DNA of 64,000 bases from Bacteroidota bacterium. GTDB taxonomy: Bacteria; Bacteroidota; Bacteroidia; 2-12-FULL-35-15. The DNA is taken from the NCBI GenBank assembly GCA_947476185.1, contig CANJPX010000001.1, positions 124,001 to 188,000 of the forward strand. Reading direction: 5' to 3'. A model generated the notes under the pieces. That model had not been told where the DNA came from. It worked only from the letters and a program-made list of their open reading frames with translations, and did no database searches. This document shows positions 43,936 to 52,949 of the stretch, in pieces. Each line of letters opens with the position of its first letter. Positions within the stretch are counted from its first letter, which is position 1. The translations under genes were made by a program, and so were the position numbers.

Positions 43936-44661
43936 TTGCCAATATTTACAAAACCAATAAGGGTGTATTTTTCGCCCGACAAAAAACTGCACGAATCCCT
44001 GCGTAATATCCTTGGATTTTATCCAACGCATATCTCCTTATATAAACTGGCATTTCGCCATAGTTCAGCTGCTCAGGTAATAAAAAAAGGTGTAAAGGAC
44101 AGTAACGAACGACTGGAATTTTTGGGAGATTCGGTTATCGGAACCGTCGTTGCAGATTATCTTTTTAAAAAATTTCCATTTAAAGATGAAGGATTTTTGA
44201 CCAAGATGAGGTCGAAAATGGTGAGCAGGCAAAAACACAATCAACTGGCAATAAAATTAGGACTGAATAATTTTATTGAAGTGAATAATGAACGACATGG
44301 AAACAAAACCAGCTCAATTAATGGAGATGCTTATGAGGCTTTGATCGGAGCAATCTACCTGGATAAAGGATATACTTTTGCACAACAATTTATTTTGACG
44401 CGTATTGTGAATGTTCACATCGATATGGATGAAGTGGAAACAAAAGAGGTGGATTTTAAAAGTAAAATTATTGAATGGGCTCAAAAGGAAAAAAAGGAAT
44501 TTCGTTTTGACGCCATTGTTGATGGTGCATCTTCCGAAGACAAACAATATAGTATACAACTTCTGGTTGATAATGTTGCAGTTGGAAATGCACAACACTT
44601 CTCAAAAAAACGTGCTGAGCAATTAGCATCAGAACACGCTTGCACAGTTTTAGGAATCTGA
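43936..44661 (+). CDS. rnc: ribonuclease III, TTG start
   Basis: A 241-residue double-stranded-RNA endonuclease. The catalytic signature NERLEFLGDSVIGTVVADYL lies at about 57-76, with the second acidic site in SINGDAYEALIGAIYLDKG. A dsRNA-binding domain covers about 170-241 (KKRAEQLASEHACTVLGI). No ATG or GTG exists before the catalytic domain; TTG at 43936 gives an N-terminus (MPIFTKPIRVYFSPDKKLHE) like that of relatives, so a TTG start is likely. It follows fabF by 9 bp. Confidence 0.93.
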   Translation: MPIFTKPIRVYFSPDKKLHESLRNILGFYPTHISLYKLAFRHSSAAQVIKKGVKDSNERLEFLGDSVIGTVVADYLFKKFPFKDEGFLTKMRSKMVSRQKHNQLAIKLGLNNFIEVNNERHGNKTSSINGDAYEALIGAIYLDKGYTFAQQFILTRIVNVHIDMDEVETKEVDFKSKIIEWAQKEKKEFRFDAIVDGASSEDKQYSIQLLVDNVAVGNAQHFSKKRAEQLASEHACTVLGI

Positions 44662-44737
44662 TAACATAAAAATAATTCCGTTTTACTGGTATTGTGAATA
44701 TAGATTTTTAAATTTACCATTGTTATAAAATTAGGCT

Positions 44738-45157
44738 TTGGGAAAATATACCCTTGAAATAGAATATGATTATGATTTTGTGTTGATAGGCATTTCTTCA
44801 CACGAAAAGGACTATCGTATTTGTTGGGCCCTAAATAATAAATTGGGTTTAAACTTGGTTAAAACCGACCCGCTGGAAATTAAAGATAAAAAGCAAGAGG
44901 AGCCCTCGCATTTCTCTTTGTTTAGCTTTGAGCAACCGGATGCTTTTATGGAATATTTTATAATTGCAAATAGAAGTGAAAAAGGATTACTGATTTCCGA
45001 ACAAAAACAAGTCGATTATTTTTTTATCATTCGCGGTGAGATCGAAAATGAAGATGTCATGGAAATGGTTCGACAAATAAAAGAAAGTAATTTGGTGCAA
45101 ACCGCATTTAGAATAGATGTTAATGCACTTAAATCAAAACAGAATTTAATATTATAA
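44738..45157 (+). CDS. IPExxxVDY-family protein, TTG start
   Basis: A 139-residue soluble protein. EYDYDFVLIGISSHEKDYRI and LLISEQKQVDYFFIIRG identify the Bacteroidota family named for the IPExxxVDY motif; here the motif reads ISEQKQVDY. Function is unknown, but the gene commonly sits next to rnc and pyk, as here. TTG at 44738 gives the expected N-terminus; no ATG occurs until well inside the conserved part. It is 76 bp after rnc. Confidence 0.82.
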   Translation: MGKYTLEIEYDYDFVLIGISSHEKDYRICWALNNKLGLNLVKTDPLEIKDKKQEEPSHFSLFSFEQPDAFMEYFIIANRSEKGLLISEQKQVDYFFIIRGEIENEDVMEMVRQIKESNLVQTAFRIDVNALKSKQNLIL

Positions 45158-45161
45158 ATGC

Positions 45162-45295
45162 ACCACGGATTGCTTAGATTAAAACAGATTATTTGTTTTA
45201 AAATTTGTAAGAAGGGTAAAAACAAACTAAAAAATAAACTCGCAGCAAAGAGCAATAACGGAAATTTATCTGTGAAAATTTGAGTAATCTGTGGT
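45162..45295. repeat. 134-bp element with 30-bp imperfect terminal inverted repeats
   Basis: The left arm (45162-45191, starting ACCACGGATTGCTTAGATTA) and the inverted right arm (45266-45295, read on the minus strand as ACCACAGATTACTCAAATTT) agree at 22 of 30 positions. The 74-bp interior is A+T-rich and non-coding. From memory, strings like ACCACAGATTACTCAGATTT are scattered between genes in many environmental bacteria. It lies just upstream of pyk. Confidence 0.6.
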
Positions 45296-45307
45296 AAAAA
45301 ATAAAGT

Positions 45308-46741
45308 ATGAAAAGAACAAAAATTGTAGCAACGCTTGGACCAGCATCATCATCTGCTGAGGTGATAGAAGAAATGGTAAAGGCGGGTGCTGACGTTTGC
45401 CGGATCAATTTTTCACACGGGTCCTATGAGGTAGTGCTTGATCAGATAAAAAGTATTCGGTCTATAAATAAAAAATTAGGGACCCATACTGCGATCCTTG
45501 CCGATCTTCAAGGACCGAAATTACGAATCGGATTAGTTGAAAATAACGGTGTTGAATTGGTTGCCGGAAAAGAAATAATTATCTCGACAACAGAATGTGT
45601 TGGAACGGCAGAAAGAGTTTACATTACCTATCCTCAGTTTCCGAAAGATGTAAAAGCAGGTGAGAATATTTTGATCGATGATGGAAAATTATTGTTGACT
45701 GTGGTTTCTACCAATGGAAAAGATGAAGTGGTAGCGGTTGTGAGTCATGGCGGAATATTATCTTCAAAAAAAGGAGTGAACTTGCCAAACACAAAAATAT
45801 CATTGCCTTGTTTAACGGAAAAAGATCTGAAGGACCTTGATTTTGCTTTGGCACAAAGAGTTGATTGGGTAGGACTTTCATTTGTACGTTCAGCTGCAGA
45901 TATTATTGAATTAAAGCATTTGATCCAAAACTTCGATCACAAAGTAAGAACAAAAGTGGTCGCAAAAATTGAGAAACCCGAAGCCATTTCTGATATAGAT
46001 AATATTATTAAAGAGTCGGATGCAATTATGGTGGCTCGTGGTGATCTTGGTGTTGAGGTGCCAATGCAGGAGGTTCCGGTAATTCAAAAAATGTTGGTTC
46101 GCAAATGTTTGGCAGCTTCAAAGCCTGTTATCATTGCAACACAAATGATGGAAAGCATGATCACAAATATTAGTCCTTCTCGGGCTGAGGTGAATGATGT
46201 TGCGAATAGTGTGATGGATGGTGCTGATGCGGTAATGTTAAGCGGCGAAACATCGGTAGGAAATCATCCTGTAAAAGTTGTGGAAGCAATGACAAAAATT
46301 ATTGAGCATGTTGAAGCCAATAGTGATATTTATAATAGAGGTAATGAGGCTCCGGAAGTTGATATGCGTAACGACCGGTTTTTATCAGATTCAATTTGTT
46401 ACACTGCCGCAAAAATGGCACAACGTACAAGTGCCGCAGCTATTGTAACAATGACACATTCCGGATATACTGCATTTAAATTAGCAAGTCATCGCCCAAA
46501 GGCAGATATATTTGTTTTTACAGACAATTACGATATTCTTACCACGCTAAATTTGGTTTGGGGAGTGAGGGGTTTTTATTACGATAAAAATATAAGTACA
46601 GATCATACCATCGCAGATATTAAATTTATTTTAAAGAAAAGTGGGAAAGTGAATTTGAATGACCTGGTAATAAATATTGCGAGTATTCCTTTAAGTGAAA
46701 AAGGGAAAGCAAATATGATCAAGTTGAGTGCAGTGGAATAG
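45308..46741 (+). CDS. pyk: pyruvate kinase
   Basis: A 477-residue glycolytic enzyme that makes pyruvate and ATP from phosphoenolpyruvate. KIVATLGPASSS and CRINFSHGSYE are N-terminal motifs; KIEKPEAISDIDNII carries the catalytic Lys, ARGDLGVEVP binds metal, and ATQMMESMITNISPSRAEVN is the signature loop. The C-terminal regulatory domain is present. Start is ATG 45308, 13 bp after the inverted-repeat element. Confidence 0.96.
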   Translation: MKRTKIVATLGPASSSAEVIEEMVKAGADVCRINFSHGSYEVVLDQIKSIRSINKKLGTHTAILADLQGPKLRIGLVENNGVELVAGKEIIISTTECVGTAERVYITYPQFPKDVKAGENILIDDGKLLLTVVSTNGKDEVVAVVSHGGILSSKKGVNLPNTKISLPCLTEKDLKDLDFALAQRVDWVGLSFVRSAADIIELKHLIQNFDHKVRTKVVAKIEKPEAISDIDNIIKESDAIMVARGDLGVEVPMQEVPVIQKMLVRKCLAASKPVIIATQMMESMITNISPSRAEVNDVANSVMDGADAVMLSGETSVGNHPVKVVEAMTKIIEHVEANSDIYNRGNEAPEVDMRNDRFLSDSICYTAAKMAQRTSAAAIVTMTHSGYTAFKLASHRPKADIFVFTDNYDILTTLNLVWGVRGFYYDKNISTDHTIADIKFILKKSGKVNLNDLVINIASIPLSEKGKANMIKLSAVE

Positions 46742-46744
46742 GTG

Positions 46745-46935
46745 CAGATAAAACGCCCTTCGACTCCGCTCAGGGTGACCAAGGAGAAGCAGAATTTTGT
46801 GTGCTGTCATGTTGAGCCTGTCGAAATATGTGAGTAGGCTTTCAGACCTTCTCTTGATAGTGAATTTACGAATCTGTGTGTAATTATAATCGTAGCTGAA
46901 TGCATTCCTCTTGAGAGGGGCAGAAGGGTGTAAGA
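46745..46935. repeat. degenerate dispersed-repeat fragments between pyk and arsC-like gene
   Basis: The spacer holds CCCTTCGACTCCGCTCAGGG (from 46756), TGTTGAGCCTGTCGAAA (about 46810-46826) and CCTCTTGAGAGGGGCAGAAG (about 46907-46926). These three strings are familiar as intergenic repeats in many Bacteroidota and other genomes; this is recollection, not a search. The pieces are degenerate and non-coding. Confidence 0.5.
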
Positions 46936-46963
46936 AAATGTTGATTATAAATTAATATATAGT

Positions 46964-47314
46964 ATGAAAAAAATATTTTACCTCAGTTCTTGTTCTACTT
47001 GCTCCAGGATTATTTCAGAACTAGGTTTAAAGAATAGGAAGTTTGAATTTCAGGATATAAAATCAGAAATGATAACGTTTGATCAATTGGCCGAAATGAA
47101 AAAGCTGTCGGGGAGCTATGAATCTTTGTTCAGCCGTACTGCATTAAAATACAGGTCTCTGGGTTTGGATAAAATGGAGCTTACGGAGGACGATTATAAA
47201 AATTATATTTTGAAAGAATACACTTTTCTGAAACGACCGGTCATCATTATCGGAAGCAAAATATTTATCGGAAATTCTAAAAATACAATAGCTGCAGTAA
47301 AAACTGAATTATAA
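46964..47314 (+). CDS. ArsC/Spx-like thioredoxin-fold protein
   Basis: A 116-residue protein of the arsenate reductase / Spx / YffB group. It starts MKKIFYLSSCSTCSRIISEL with Cys10 and Cys13 in CxxC, and ends with TFLKRPVIIIGSKIFIGNS, the conserved KRPV region. No other arsenic genes are nearby, so a general redox or Spx-like role is as likely as arsenate reduction. A transporter gene starts 6 bp later. Confidence 0.85.
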   Translation: MKKIFYLSSCSTCSRIISELGLKNRKFEFQDIKSEMITFDQLAEMKKLSGSYESLFSRTALKYRSLGLDKMELTEDDYKNYILKEYTFLKRPVIIIGSKIFIGNSKNTIAAVKTEL

Positions 47315-47320
47315 TTCATA

Positions 47321-48223
47321 ATGAATAAAACGCTGCAAGCACACTTTTCTTTGATCCTGGTTAACGTTATTTATGCGGCTAATTTTTCTATTGCCAAAGA
47401 AGTAATGCCGTCTCATATTCAACCCTTTGCATTTGTATTGATGCGTGTTGTCAGTGCTCTAATTCTTTTCTGGCTGGTAAGTACTTTTTTTATTAAAGAA
47501 AAAGTTGATAAAAAAGATCTTCCGTATATGGCGATGCTGGGTGTTTTTGGAGTTGCACTCAATCAATTACTTTTTCTTAAAGGACTTAGTATTACCAGGC
47601 CAATAAATGGAGCGATAATCATGACGTCCAATCCGATCATTGTGATAATCATTGCAGCAATATTTTTGAAAGAAAAAATTTCCCCTCAAAAGATGATCGG
47701 TATCATCAGTGGAGCTGTCGGAGCTCTGATCATGCTGTTGTATGGTAAAAATTTCGCTTTCGGGTCAGATACAATTTTAGGGGATATGCTCATTCTTATC
47801 AATTCTTTTTCCTGGGCGCTATACATTGTTTTGGCAAAACCATTAATGAAAAAATATAACACCTTTACAGTTGTAAAATGGGTTTTTCTATTTGGCTTTT
47901 TATACGTATTGCCATTCGGATTTTCTGAATTCCAACAAATAGATTTTGCTTCTTTTTCACCGGTCATTTGGCGTGATGTTTTGTTTGTAATTATCGCCAC
48001 CACCTTTTTTGCATACATTTTTAACACCTATGCTTTAAGAGCATTAAGCCCTTCTGTGGTGAGTATTTACATTTATTTACAGCCCTTTTTAGCAACGCTT
48101 ATTGCAGTTTATATTTATAAGAATGATGAGCTTGACTTCAGAAAAATAACGGCAGCCGTGCTTATAGTATTTGGGGTTTACCTGGTAAGTTTTCCTTTAA
48201 AAAAGCTAAAAAAAATCGACTGA
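47321..48223 (+). CDS. EamA-family (DMT) transporter
   Basis: A 300-residue protein with ten predicted membrane helices in two EamA repeats; the second begins near DMLILINSFSWALYIVLAKP. NFSIAKEVMPSHIQPFAFVL and LKGLSITRPINGAIIMTSNP are typical of the drug/metabolite transporter superfamily. The substrate is unknown; efflux of amino acids or metabolites is common. It follows the ArsC-like gene by 6 bp. Confidence 0.9.
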   Translation: MNKTLQAHFSLILVNVIYAANFSIAKEVMPSHIQPFAFVLMRVVSALILFWLVSTFFIKEKVDKKDLPYMAMLGVFGVALNQLLFLKGLSITRPINGAIIMTSNPIIVIIIAAIFLKEKISPQKMIGIISGAVGALIMLLYGKNFAFGSDTILGDMLILINSFSWALYIVLAKPLMKKYNTFTVVKWVFLFGFLYVLPFGFSEFQQIDFASFSPVIWRDVLFVIIATTFFAYIFNTYALRALSPSVVSIYIYLQPFLATLIAVYIYKNDELDFRKITAAVLIVFGVYLVSFPLKKLKKID

Positions 48224-48264
48224 TTCTTCTTTCCTGCCTTTCCACAATAATAAAGGAAAAACCT

Positions 48265-48272
48265 TACATTTG
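48265..48272 (+). promoter_or_regulatory. promoter -7 box (TACATTTG) for yicC
   Basis: A full TAnnTTTG match. The predicted transcript starts near 48277, so translation must begin at ATG 48297 or 48303 and not at the upstream TTG of 48270. Confidence 0.6.
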
Positions 48273-48296
48273 TTATTCATAAATAAAGCAGATAAA

Positions 48297-49175
48297 ATGC
48301 AGATGAAATCAATGACCGGGTTTGGGAAAGCCATTGGAGAAATTCCAGGAAAAAAAGTAACAGTTGAGATCCGTTCACTTAACAGTAAACAGTTGGATTT
48401 AAATTTGCGCCTTCCTTATTTGTATAAGGAGAAGGAGTTAGAATTGCGCTCTGATATTTCCAAACAAATAGAGCGAGGAAAAGTGGATATAACAGTTTTT
48501 ACTGAATCAACACTTGATGTGCTGCCTGTTTCAATAAATAAATTGTTGGCAAAAAATTATTACAAGGAATTAAAAACATTGTCAAAAGAACTGGAAGAAG
48601 GAGATCAGAATTTATTAGCATTGGTTTTGAAAATGCCTGATGTGATGAAAGCTGAGCGGGAAATAGTGGAATTGGATGAAACGGAATGGAAGCAAGTAAG
48701 AACAACTGTTGATAAGGCTATTGAAGCGTTTCAAAAATTCAGAAGCGATGAGGGGAATACGTTGGCGAATGAGTTTGTAAATCGAATTGCATTAATTGAC
48801 AATCTACTTTCCGAAGTTATTAAAATGGATGCTCCTCGAGTGGAAAATATCCGTACACGTATCAAAAATAATCTGGCAGAAGCAATTGAAAAAGAAAAGA
48901 TTGATCAAAATCGTTTCGAGCAAGAACTTATTTATTATATCGAAAAATTAGATATCACGGAAGAGAAGTTGCGTTTAAAAACACATATCGATTATTTTAT
49001 CATTACGATGAAGGAGCCTGGCAGTGGGCGAAAACTTGGGTTTATTACGCAGGAGATTGGGAGAGAAATAAATACGATTGGCTCCAAAGCAAATGATGCC
49101 ATTGTGCAGAAACTTGTAGTTCAAATGAAAGATGAATTGGAAAAAATAAAGGAACAGCTATTGAACGTTTTATGA
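48297..49175 (+). CDS. yicC: YicC-family endoribonuclease
   Basis: A 292-residue protein. KSMTGFGKA at the N-terminus, EIRSLNSKQLDLNLRLPYLY and the C-terminal EIGREINTIGSKANDAIVQK are YicC hallmarks. E. coli YicC is a stress-linked endoribonuclease that affects RyhB. Its neighbour gmk is the usual partner in many bacteria. The ATG at 48297 follows the promoter box by 24 bases; ATG 48303 is equally possible. Confidence 0.92.
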   Translation: MQMKSMTGFGKAIGEIPGKKVTVEIRSLNSKQLDLNLRLPYLYKEKELELRSDISKQIERGKVDITVFTESTLDVLPVSINKLLAKNYYKELKTLSKELEEGDQNLLALVLKMPDVMKAEREIVELDETEWKQVRTTVDKAIEAFQKFRSDEGNTLANEFVNRIALIDNLLSEVIKMDAPRVENIRTRIKNNLAEAIEKEKIDQNRFEQELIYYIEKLDITEEKLRLKTHIDYFIITMKEPGSGRKLGFITQEIGREINTIGSKANDAIVQKLVVQMKDELEKIKEQLLNVL

Positions 49176-49311
49176 TCTGTTAAAAATAAATAATGCCTAA
49201 GAACAATCCTGTAAATTTTAAAATAGTTGCAGGTAGAAAATGGTATAACATAGATTAAAAAGGAAAAAATAAAAAAAACGACAACCTCTAGCTTTAGTTA
49301 ATCAATAAATT

Positions 49312-49875
49312 ATGCAAGGAAAACTCATCATATTTTCTGCACCATCAGGAGCCGGTAAGACAACGATTGTTCAGCATTTACTGAAGAAGGTTCCTTTGTT
49401 GGAGTTTTCTGTTTCTGCCTGCAGCAGACCGATGCGAAAAGACGAAACTCAAGGCGTTGATTATTATTTTATTTCAGTTGATGAATTCAAAATAAAAATT
49501 ACTAACAACGACTTTGTTGAGTGGGAAGAAGTTTATAAGGATAATTTTTATGGAACTTTAAAATCTGAAATTGAGCGCATCTGGAAAAAAGGACACCATA
49601 TTATTTTTGATATGGATGTTGTAGGAGGATTGAATTTGAAAAAACAATTTGACAAAAATGCCTTGGCAATATTTGTAATGCCTCCGAGTATCCAGCATCT
49701 TGAAAATCGTCTAAAAATGCGTGAAACGGAGACTTCTGAAAGTATTGCTAGACGATTAGGGAAAGCCGAAGTGGAGTTGCAAACAGCAGAACAGTTTGAT
49801 AAAATTATTTTGAATGATACGCTTGAACATGCGTTTATTGAAGCAGAAAAGGTGGTAAATGAATTTCTTTTATAG
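49312..49875 (+). CDS. gmk: guanylate kinase
   Basis: A 187-residue kinase that phosphorylates GMP to GDP. The P-loop is SAPSGAGKTTIVQHLL; SACSRPMRKDETQGVDYYFI and FDMDVVGGLNLKKQF bind GMP. It lies 136 bp after yicC in the common yicC-gmk order. Confidence 0.95.
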   Translation: MQGKLIIFSAPSGAGKTTIVQHLLKKVPLLEFSVSACSRPMRKDETQGVDYYFISVDEFKIKITNNDFVEWEEVYKDNFYGTLKSEIERIWKKGHHIIFDMDVVGGLNLKKQFDKNALAIFVMPPSIQHLENRLKMRETETSESIARRLGKAEVELQTAEQFDKIILNDTLEHAFIEAEKVVNEFLL

Positions 49876-50009
49876 TTCATCGACTGGAAATTCAAAATGC
49901 AAAACTTTTTGAATCGATGTATTGAATTAACGTATACGCACTATGTATTCCACCCTTGATAATTTTTAGGGTTTGTGAAACGAATAAGAATTAAAGAAGT
50001 AAATTAAAT

Positions 50010-51029
50010 ATGGCAAAAATTCTTACAATAGATATTCATACGCATATTCTACCGGAGCACATTCCAAATTGGAAAGAAAAATTCGGCTATGGTGGATTTG
50101 TACAGTTACAGCATCATAAACCGTGTTGTGCAAATATGATATTGGATGATGGTAAGTTTTTTCGGGAGATAGAAGATAATTGTTGGAGTGCAGAGAAACG
50201 TATGAATGAATGTGATCAGCATCATGTGGATGTTCAAGTGCTGTCAACTGTTCCTGTGATGTTTAACTATTGGGCAAAGCCGGCAGATTGTTTAGAGTTA
50301 TCAATTTTTTTGAATGACCATATTGCAGATATCGTGAAACGTTTTCCGAAACGTTTTCTTGGTTTGGGAACCATTCCATTGCAGTCGCCGGAATTGGCAA
50401 TTCAAGAATTGAAAAGATGCAAAGAGATTGGGCTAGTGGGGGTGCAGATTGGTTCTCATGTGAATGATTGGAATTTAAGCGATGCCAATTTATTTCCGGT
50501 TTTTGAAGCTTGTGAAAAATTAGACCTTGCTGTATTTGTTCATCCTTGGGATATGATGGGGCAAGATAAAATGCAAAAATATTGGTTGCCTTGGTTGGTT
50601 GGAATGCCAGCGGAAACTTCGCTGGCAATATGCTCAATGATCTTTGGAGGTGTATTTGAGCGTCTTCCTAATTTGAGAGTAGCTTTTGCACATGGTGGAG
50701 GTTCTTTTCCTGCCACGATTGGACGTATTGAGCACGGATTTAATTGTCGCCCTGATCTTGTTGCGGTTGATAACAAAATAAATCCCAGGGAATATTTAGG
50801 CAAATTTTGGATCGATAGTTTGGTACATGATGATACAATGTTGGATTTTGTAGTTGGGATGTTTGGTGCCGATAAAGTTGCGTTGGGAACCGATTATCCT
50901 TTTCCTTTAGGTGAATTAGAGCCCGGAAAACTTATTAAAGATATGCCGTATGAGCGCGAAGTGAAAGAATTGTTGCTGAATGGTGCGGCGTTGAAATGGT
51001 TGAATTTAAAGAAAGAGAAGTTTTTATAG
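50010..51029 (+). CDS. nbaD: 2-amino-3-carboxymuconate-6-semialdehyde decarboxylase-like amidohydrolase
   Basis: A 339-residue metal-dependent TIM-barrel protein of the ACMSD group. DIHTHILPEHIPNW carries the two N-terminal zinc His; HPWDMM and AFAHGGGSFP give further ligands, and LGTDYPFPLGE the catalytic Asp. ACMSD diverts 2-amino-3-carboxymuconate semialdehyde away from quinolinate/NAD toward full oxidation. The enzyme that makes this substrate is nbaC at 30327-30860. The match in substrate supports the assignment, but other decarboxylases share the fold. Confidence 0.88.
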   Translation: MAKILTIDIHTHILPEHIPNWKEKFGYGGFVQLQHHKPCCANMILDDGKFFREIEDNCWSAEKRMNECDQHHVDVQVLSTVPVMFNYWAKPADCLELSIFLNDHIADIVKRFPKRFLGLGTIPLQSPELAIQELKRCKEIGLVGVQIGSHVNDWNLSDANLFPVFEACEKLDLAVFVHPWDMMGQDKMQKYWLPWLVGMPAETSLAICSMIFGGVFERLPNLRVAFAHGGGSFPATIGRIEHGFNCRPDLVAVDNKINPREYLGKFWIDSLVHDDTMLDFVVGMFGADKVALGTDYPFPLGELEPGKLIKDMPYEREVKELLLNGAALKWLNLKKEKFL

Positions 51030-51084
51030 GTTTTTAACTTGATGCTAATTCAACAGAATAGGAGTTGTTAGCCTTCTTATCGAA

Positions 51085-52644
51085 TTAGTGCATATGGGCA
51101 TTTGAGGCCTCATTCGACATTAACTGATTAAATTTTTGTTGTTTTATCGCCATAAAACTTTTTTTCTCAATTTTGCTTTCCAGCCAGGATATCAAGTCGA
51201 ATAAATTCAGAGCATTTTTTTCAACCTTATTTGTTGTCAGTTCTTCAATATTGTTTTTTAGTTTAACGAAATCATTTATCAGCGATAATGATGAGCGATC
51301 TTTTCCTTGCGTATTTTTAAAGAATGAAATAATTTGCTTTTCAAACTGATGTAGTTTGTTACGTTTCAGCAATAGGCGGTAGGTGGAACGGATGCGTTTT
51401 TCCATCATATCCTGATCATCCAATTCAAAATAAATAATTAGACTTAAAATGTGCGCGAAACAAAAAAGATCACTTCTAAAATCTAGATCTGTGTTATGCA
51501 AAAGAAGATTGATATTTTGATTAGCAAGTTTATATTCTCCTAATCCTATATAAATATATGCAAGTGCATAATGATGTAATTGTTTTTCCTTTTGCAGACT
51601 TTTTGTTTGTGGAAGAAGCTCATATATTTTTTCTAATTTTTTTGCAATTTCCAATGCTTTATTGAATTCCCCTGTTGGGATATATACAAATAATTTTAAA
51701 TTTTCAGTGAGTAACTCAAAATTTCGATTTAGATGACCATATTGTTTTACGAAGCGATCCATTCGATCCAACGTTTTGAATAGATCAGAATAAAGCATGA
51801 GTGAAAGTTCATTTACCGCTTTGTTTCGCAATAATCCAATGTATGTGAATGGTTTTAATTCCAGCATGTGTTTGTTTTGATCTAAGAGATCCACATTCTT
51901 TTTTAAAATTCCATTTGCTTGCTCTTGCTCATTGATAGTAAATAAAAAGTTGGCTTGCATCAAATTACGGTAGTATTGTGCATTAAAAGTATTCAGCAAT
52001 TTTTTGTCATTCCTTTTTGCTTCATCTGCAATTTTTTGAAATTCAATAACATCTTCATCATTTCTGGCTAGGCCAGTATATAAAGCTTTTGCACGCAATT
52101 TTTGATAGAGATGTTTGTAGCCGATTATGATTTTCTTTTTTTCTATAGTCCCATATAATTCTTCAAAATATTTATTTACCAATTTTAAATAATTTTCAGG
52201 GGTAGCCTCTTCCACTAGTAGTATAATTTCCCAATCAATGAACTCTTCCATAAATTCGTATAATTCATATTCAAGAGCAATAGCTTTTGATTTCAGGATC
52301 ATTTTTTTAGCAACTGTCGGAAGATTTTTATTGTAAAGAATCTCTATTTGATTCAAGGAACTGCGAAGTTCACTTTTCACATTGTTATTATAAGATTCCA
52401 GAGATTTTAAAATAAACTTGAATAAATAGTTTTTGGCAACAGCAAAATTATTGTTTGTTGGTACTCCCTTAAATTTGCGTATGATCTCCTTTTCATCGTA
52501 TACTTTTTGTTTGTCGATGGCGTCAAAGATCTTTATGTATTTATTTTCAGACCCAATTACATGAAGCAAAGCCTGTTTTTTTATATACCCCTTTTCAGGA
52601 GCAGATAAAGACTTAATTAGTTGGTGCAAAGGATTGGCCGACAT
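51085..52644 (-). CDS. large all-helical protein of unknown function
   Basis: A 519-residue soluble protein with no signal peptide. It opens with NPLHQLIKSLSAPEKGYIKK and VIGSENKYIKIFDAIDKQKV, which I associate with uncharacterised Bacteroidota proteins, and continues in helical pairs of TPR/alpha-solenoid appearance (YALAYIYIGLGEYKLANQNI). It is Lys/Glu/Leu-rich with no catalytic motif. A scaffold or protein-binding role is likely from shape alone. A -7 box precedes it. Confidence 0.78.
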   Translation of the reverse strand: MSANPLHQLIKSLSAPEKGYIKKQALLHVIGSENKYIKIFDAIDKQKVYDEKEIIRKFKGVPTNNNFAVAKNYLFKFILKSLESYNNNVKSELRSSLNQIEILYNKNLPTVAKKMILKSKAIALEYELYEFMEEFIDWEIILLVEEATPENYLKLVNKYFEELYGTIEKKKIIIGYKHLYQKLRAKALYTGLARNDEDVIEFQKIADEAKRNDKKLLNTFNAQYYRNLMQANFLFTINEQEQANGILKKNVDLLDQNKHMLELKPFTYIGLLRNKAVNELSLMLYSDLFKTLDRMDRFVKQYGHLNRNFELLTENLKLFVYIPTGEFNKALEIAKKLEKIYELLPQTKSLQKEKQLHHYALAYIYIGLGEYKLANQNINLLLHNTDLDFRSDLFCFAHILSLIIYFELDDQDMMEKRIRSTYRLLLKRNKLHQFEKQIISFFKNTQGKDRSSLSLINDFVKLKNNIEELTTNKVEKNALNLFDLISWLESKIEKKSFMAIKQQKFNQLMSNEASNAHMH

Positions 52645-52676
52645 ACTTGTTTTTCAGTAAAATTTTTGGGAGCATA

Positions 52677-52684
52677 CAAATATA
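52677..52684 (-). promoter_or_regulatory. promoter -7 box (TATATTTG) for the helical protein
   Basis: The complement of 52677-52684 is TATATTTG. The predicted leader is about 28 bases. No clear -33 element. Confidence 0.5.
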
Positions 52685-52949
52685 TCATTTGATAGCAGAA
52701 AAAGTAAATTTATTTGATTTAATACTCTTTTATTTAGCTAATTCCGAATTAAAATATGGCTTCGAATACTTAATAATATGCCTACATAACATAAATGGCA
52801 AATTGATTTTAATTGTAGTAAAATCAATAGTTTTAAGAAAACTGTTGTTTTTAATTTGTCTTTTATGAGTCTAAAAAATCCCTTTCGAAATCTTATTTTA
52901 TGATGTTTTTGGTTTGGATTTAGGATTATATAGTTTCACATTTGTCATG

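Noticed and set aside
46964-47314. Arsenic-resistance gene arsC
   Set aside because: The CxxC and fold fit equally well with Spx/YffB-like proteins, and no other ars gene is present; the specific name is not used.
52647-52868. 73-codon hydrophobic open frame in the spacer after the helical protein gene
   Set aside because: It begins inside the leader and promoter of the divergent gene and has no family features; a hydrophobic reading is common in A+T-rich non-coding DNA.
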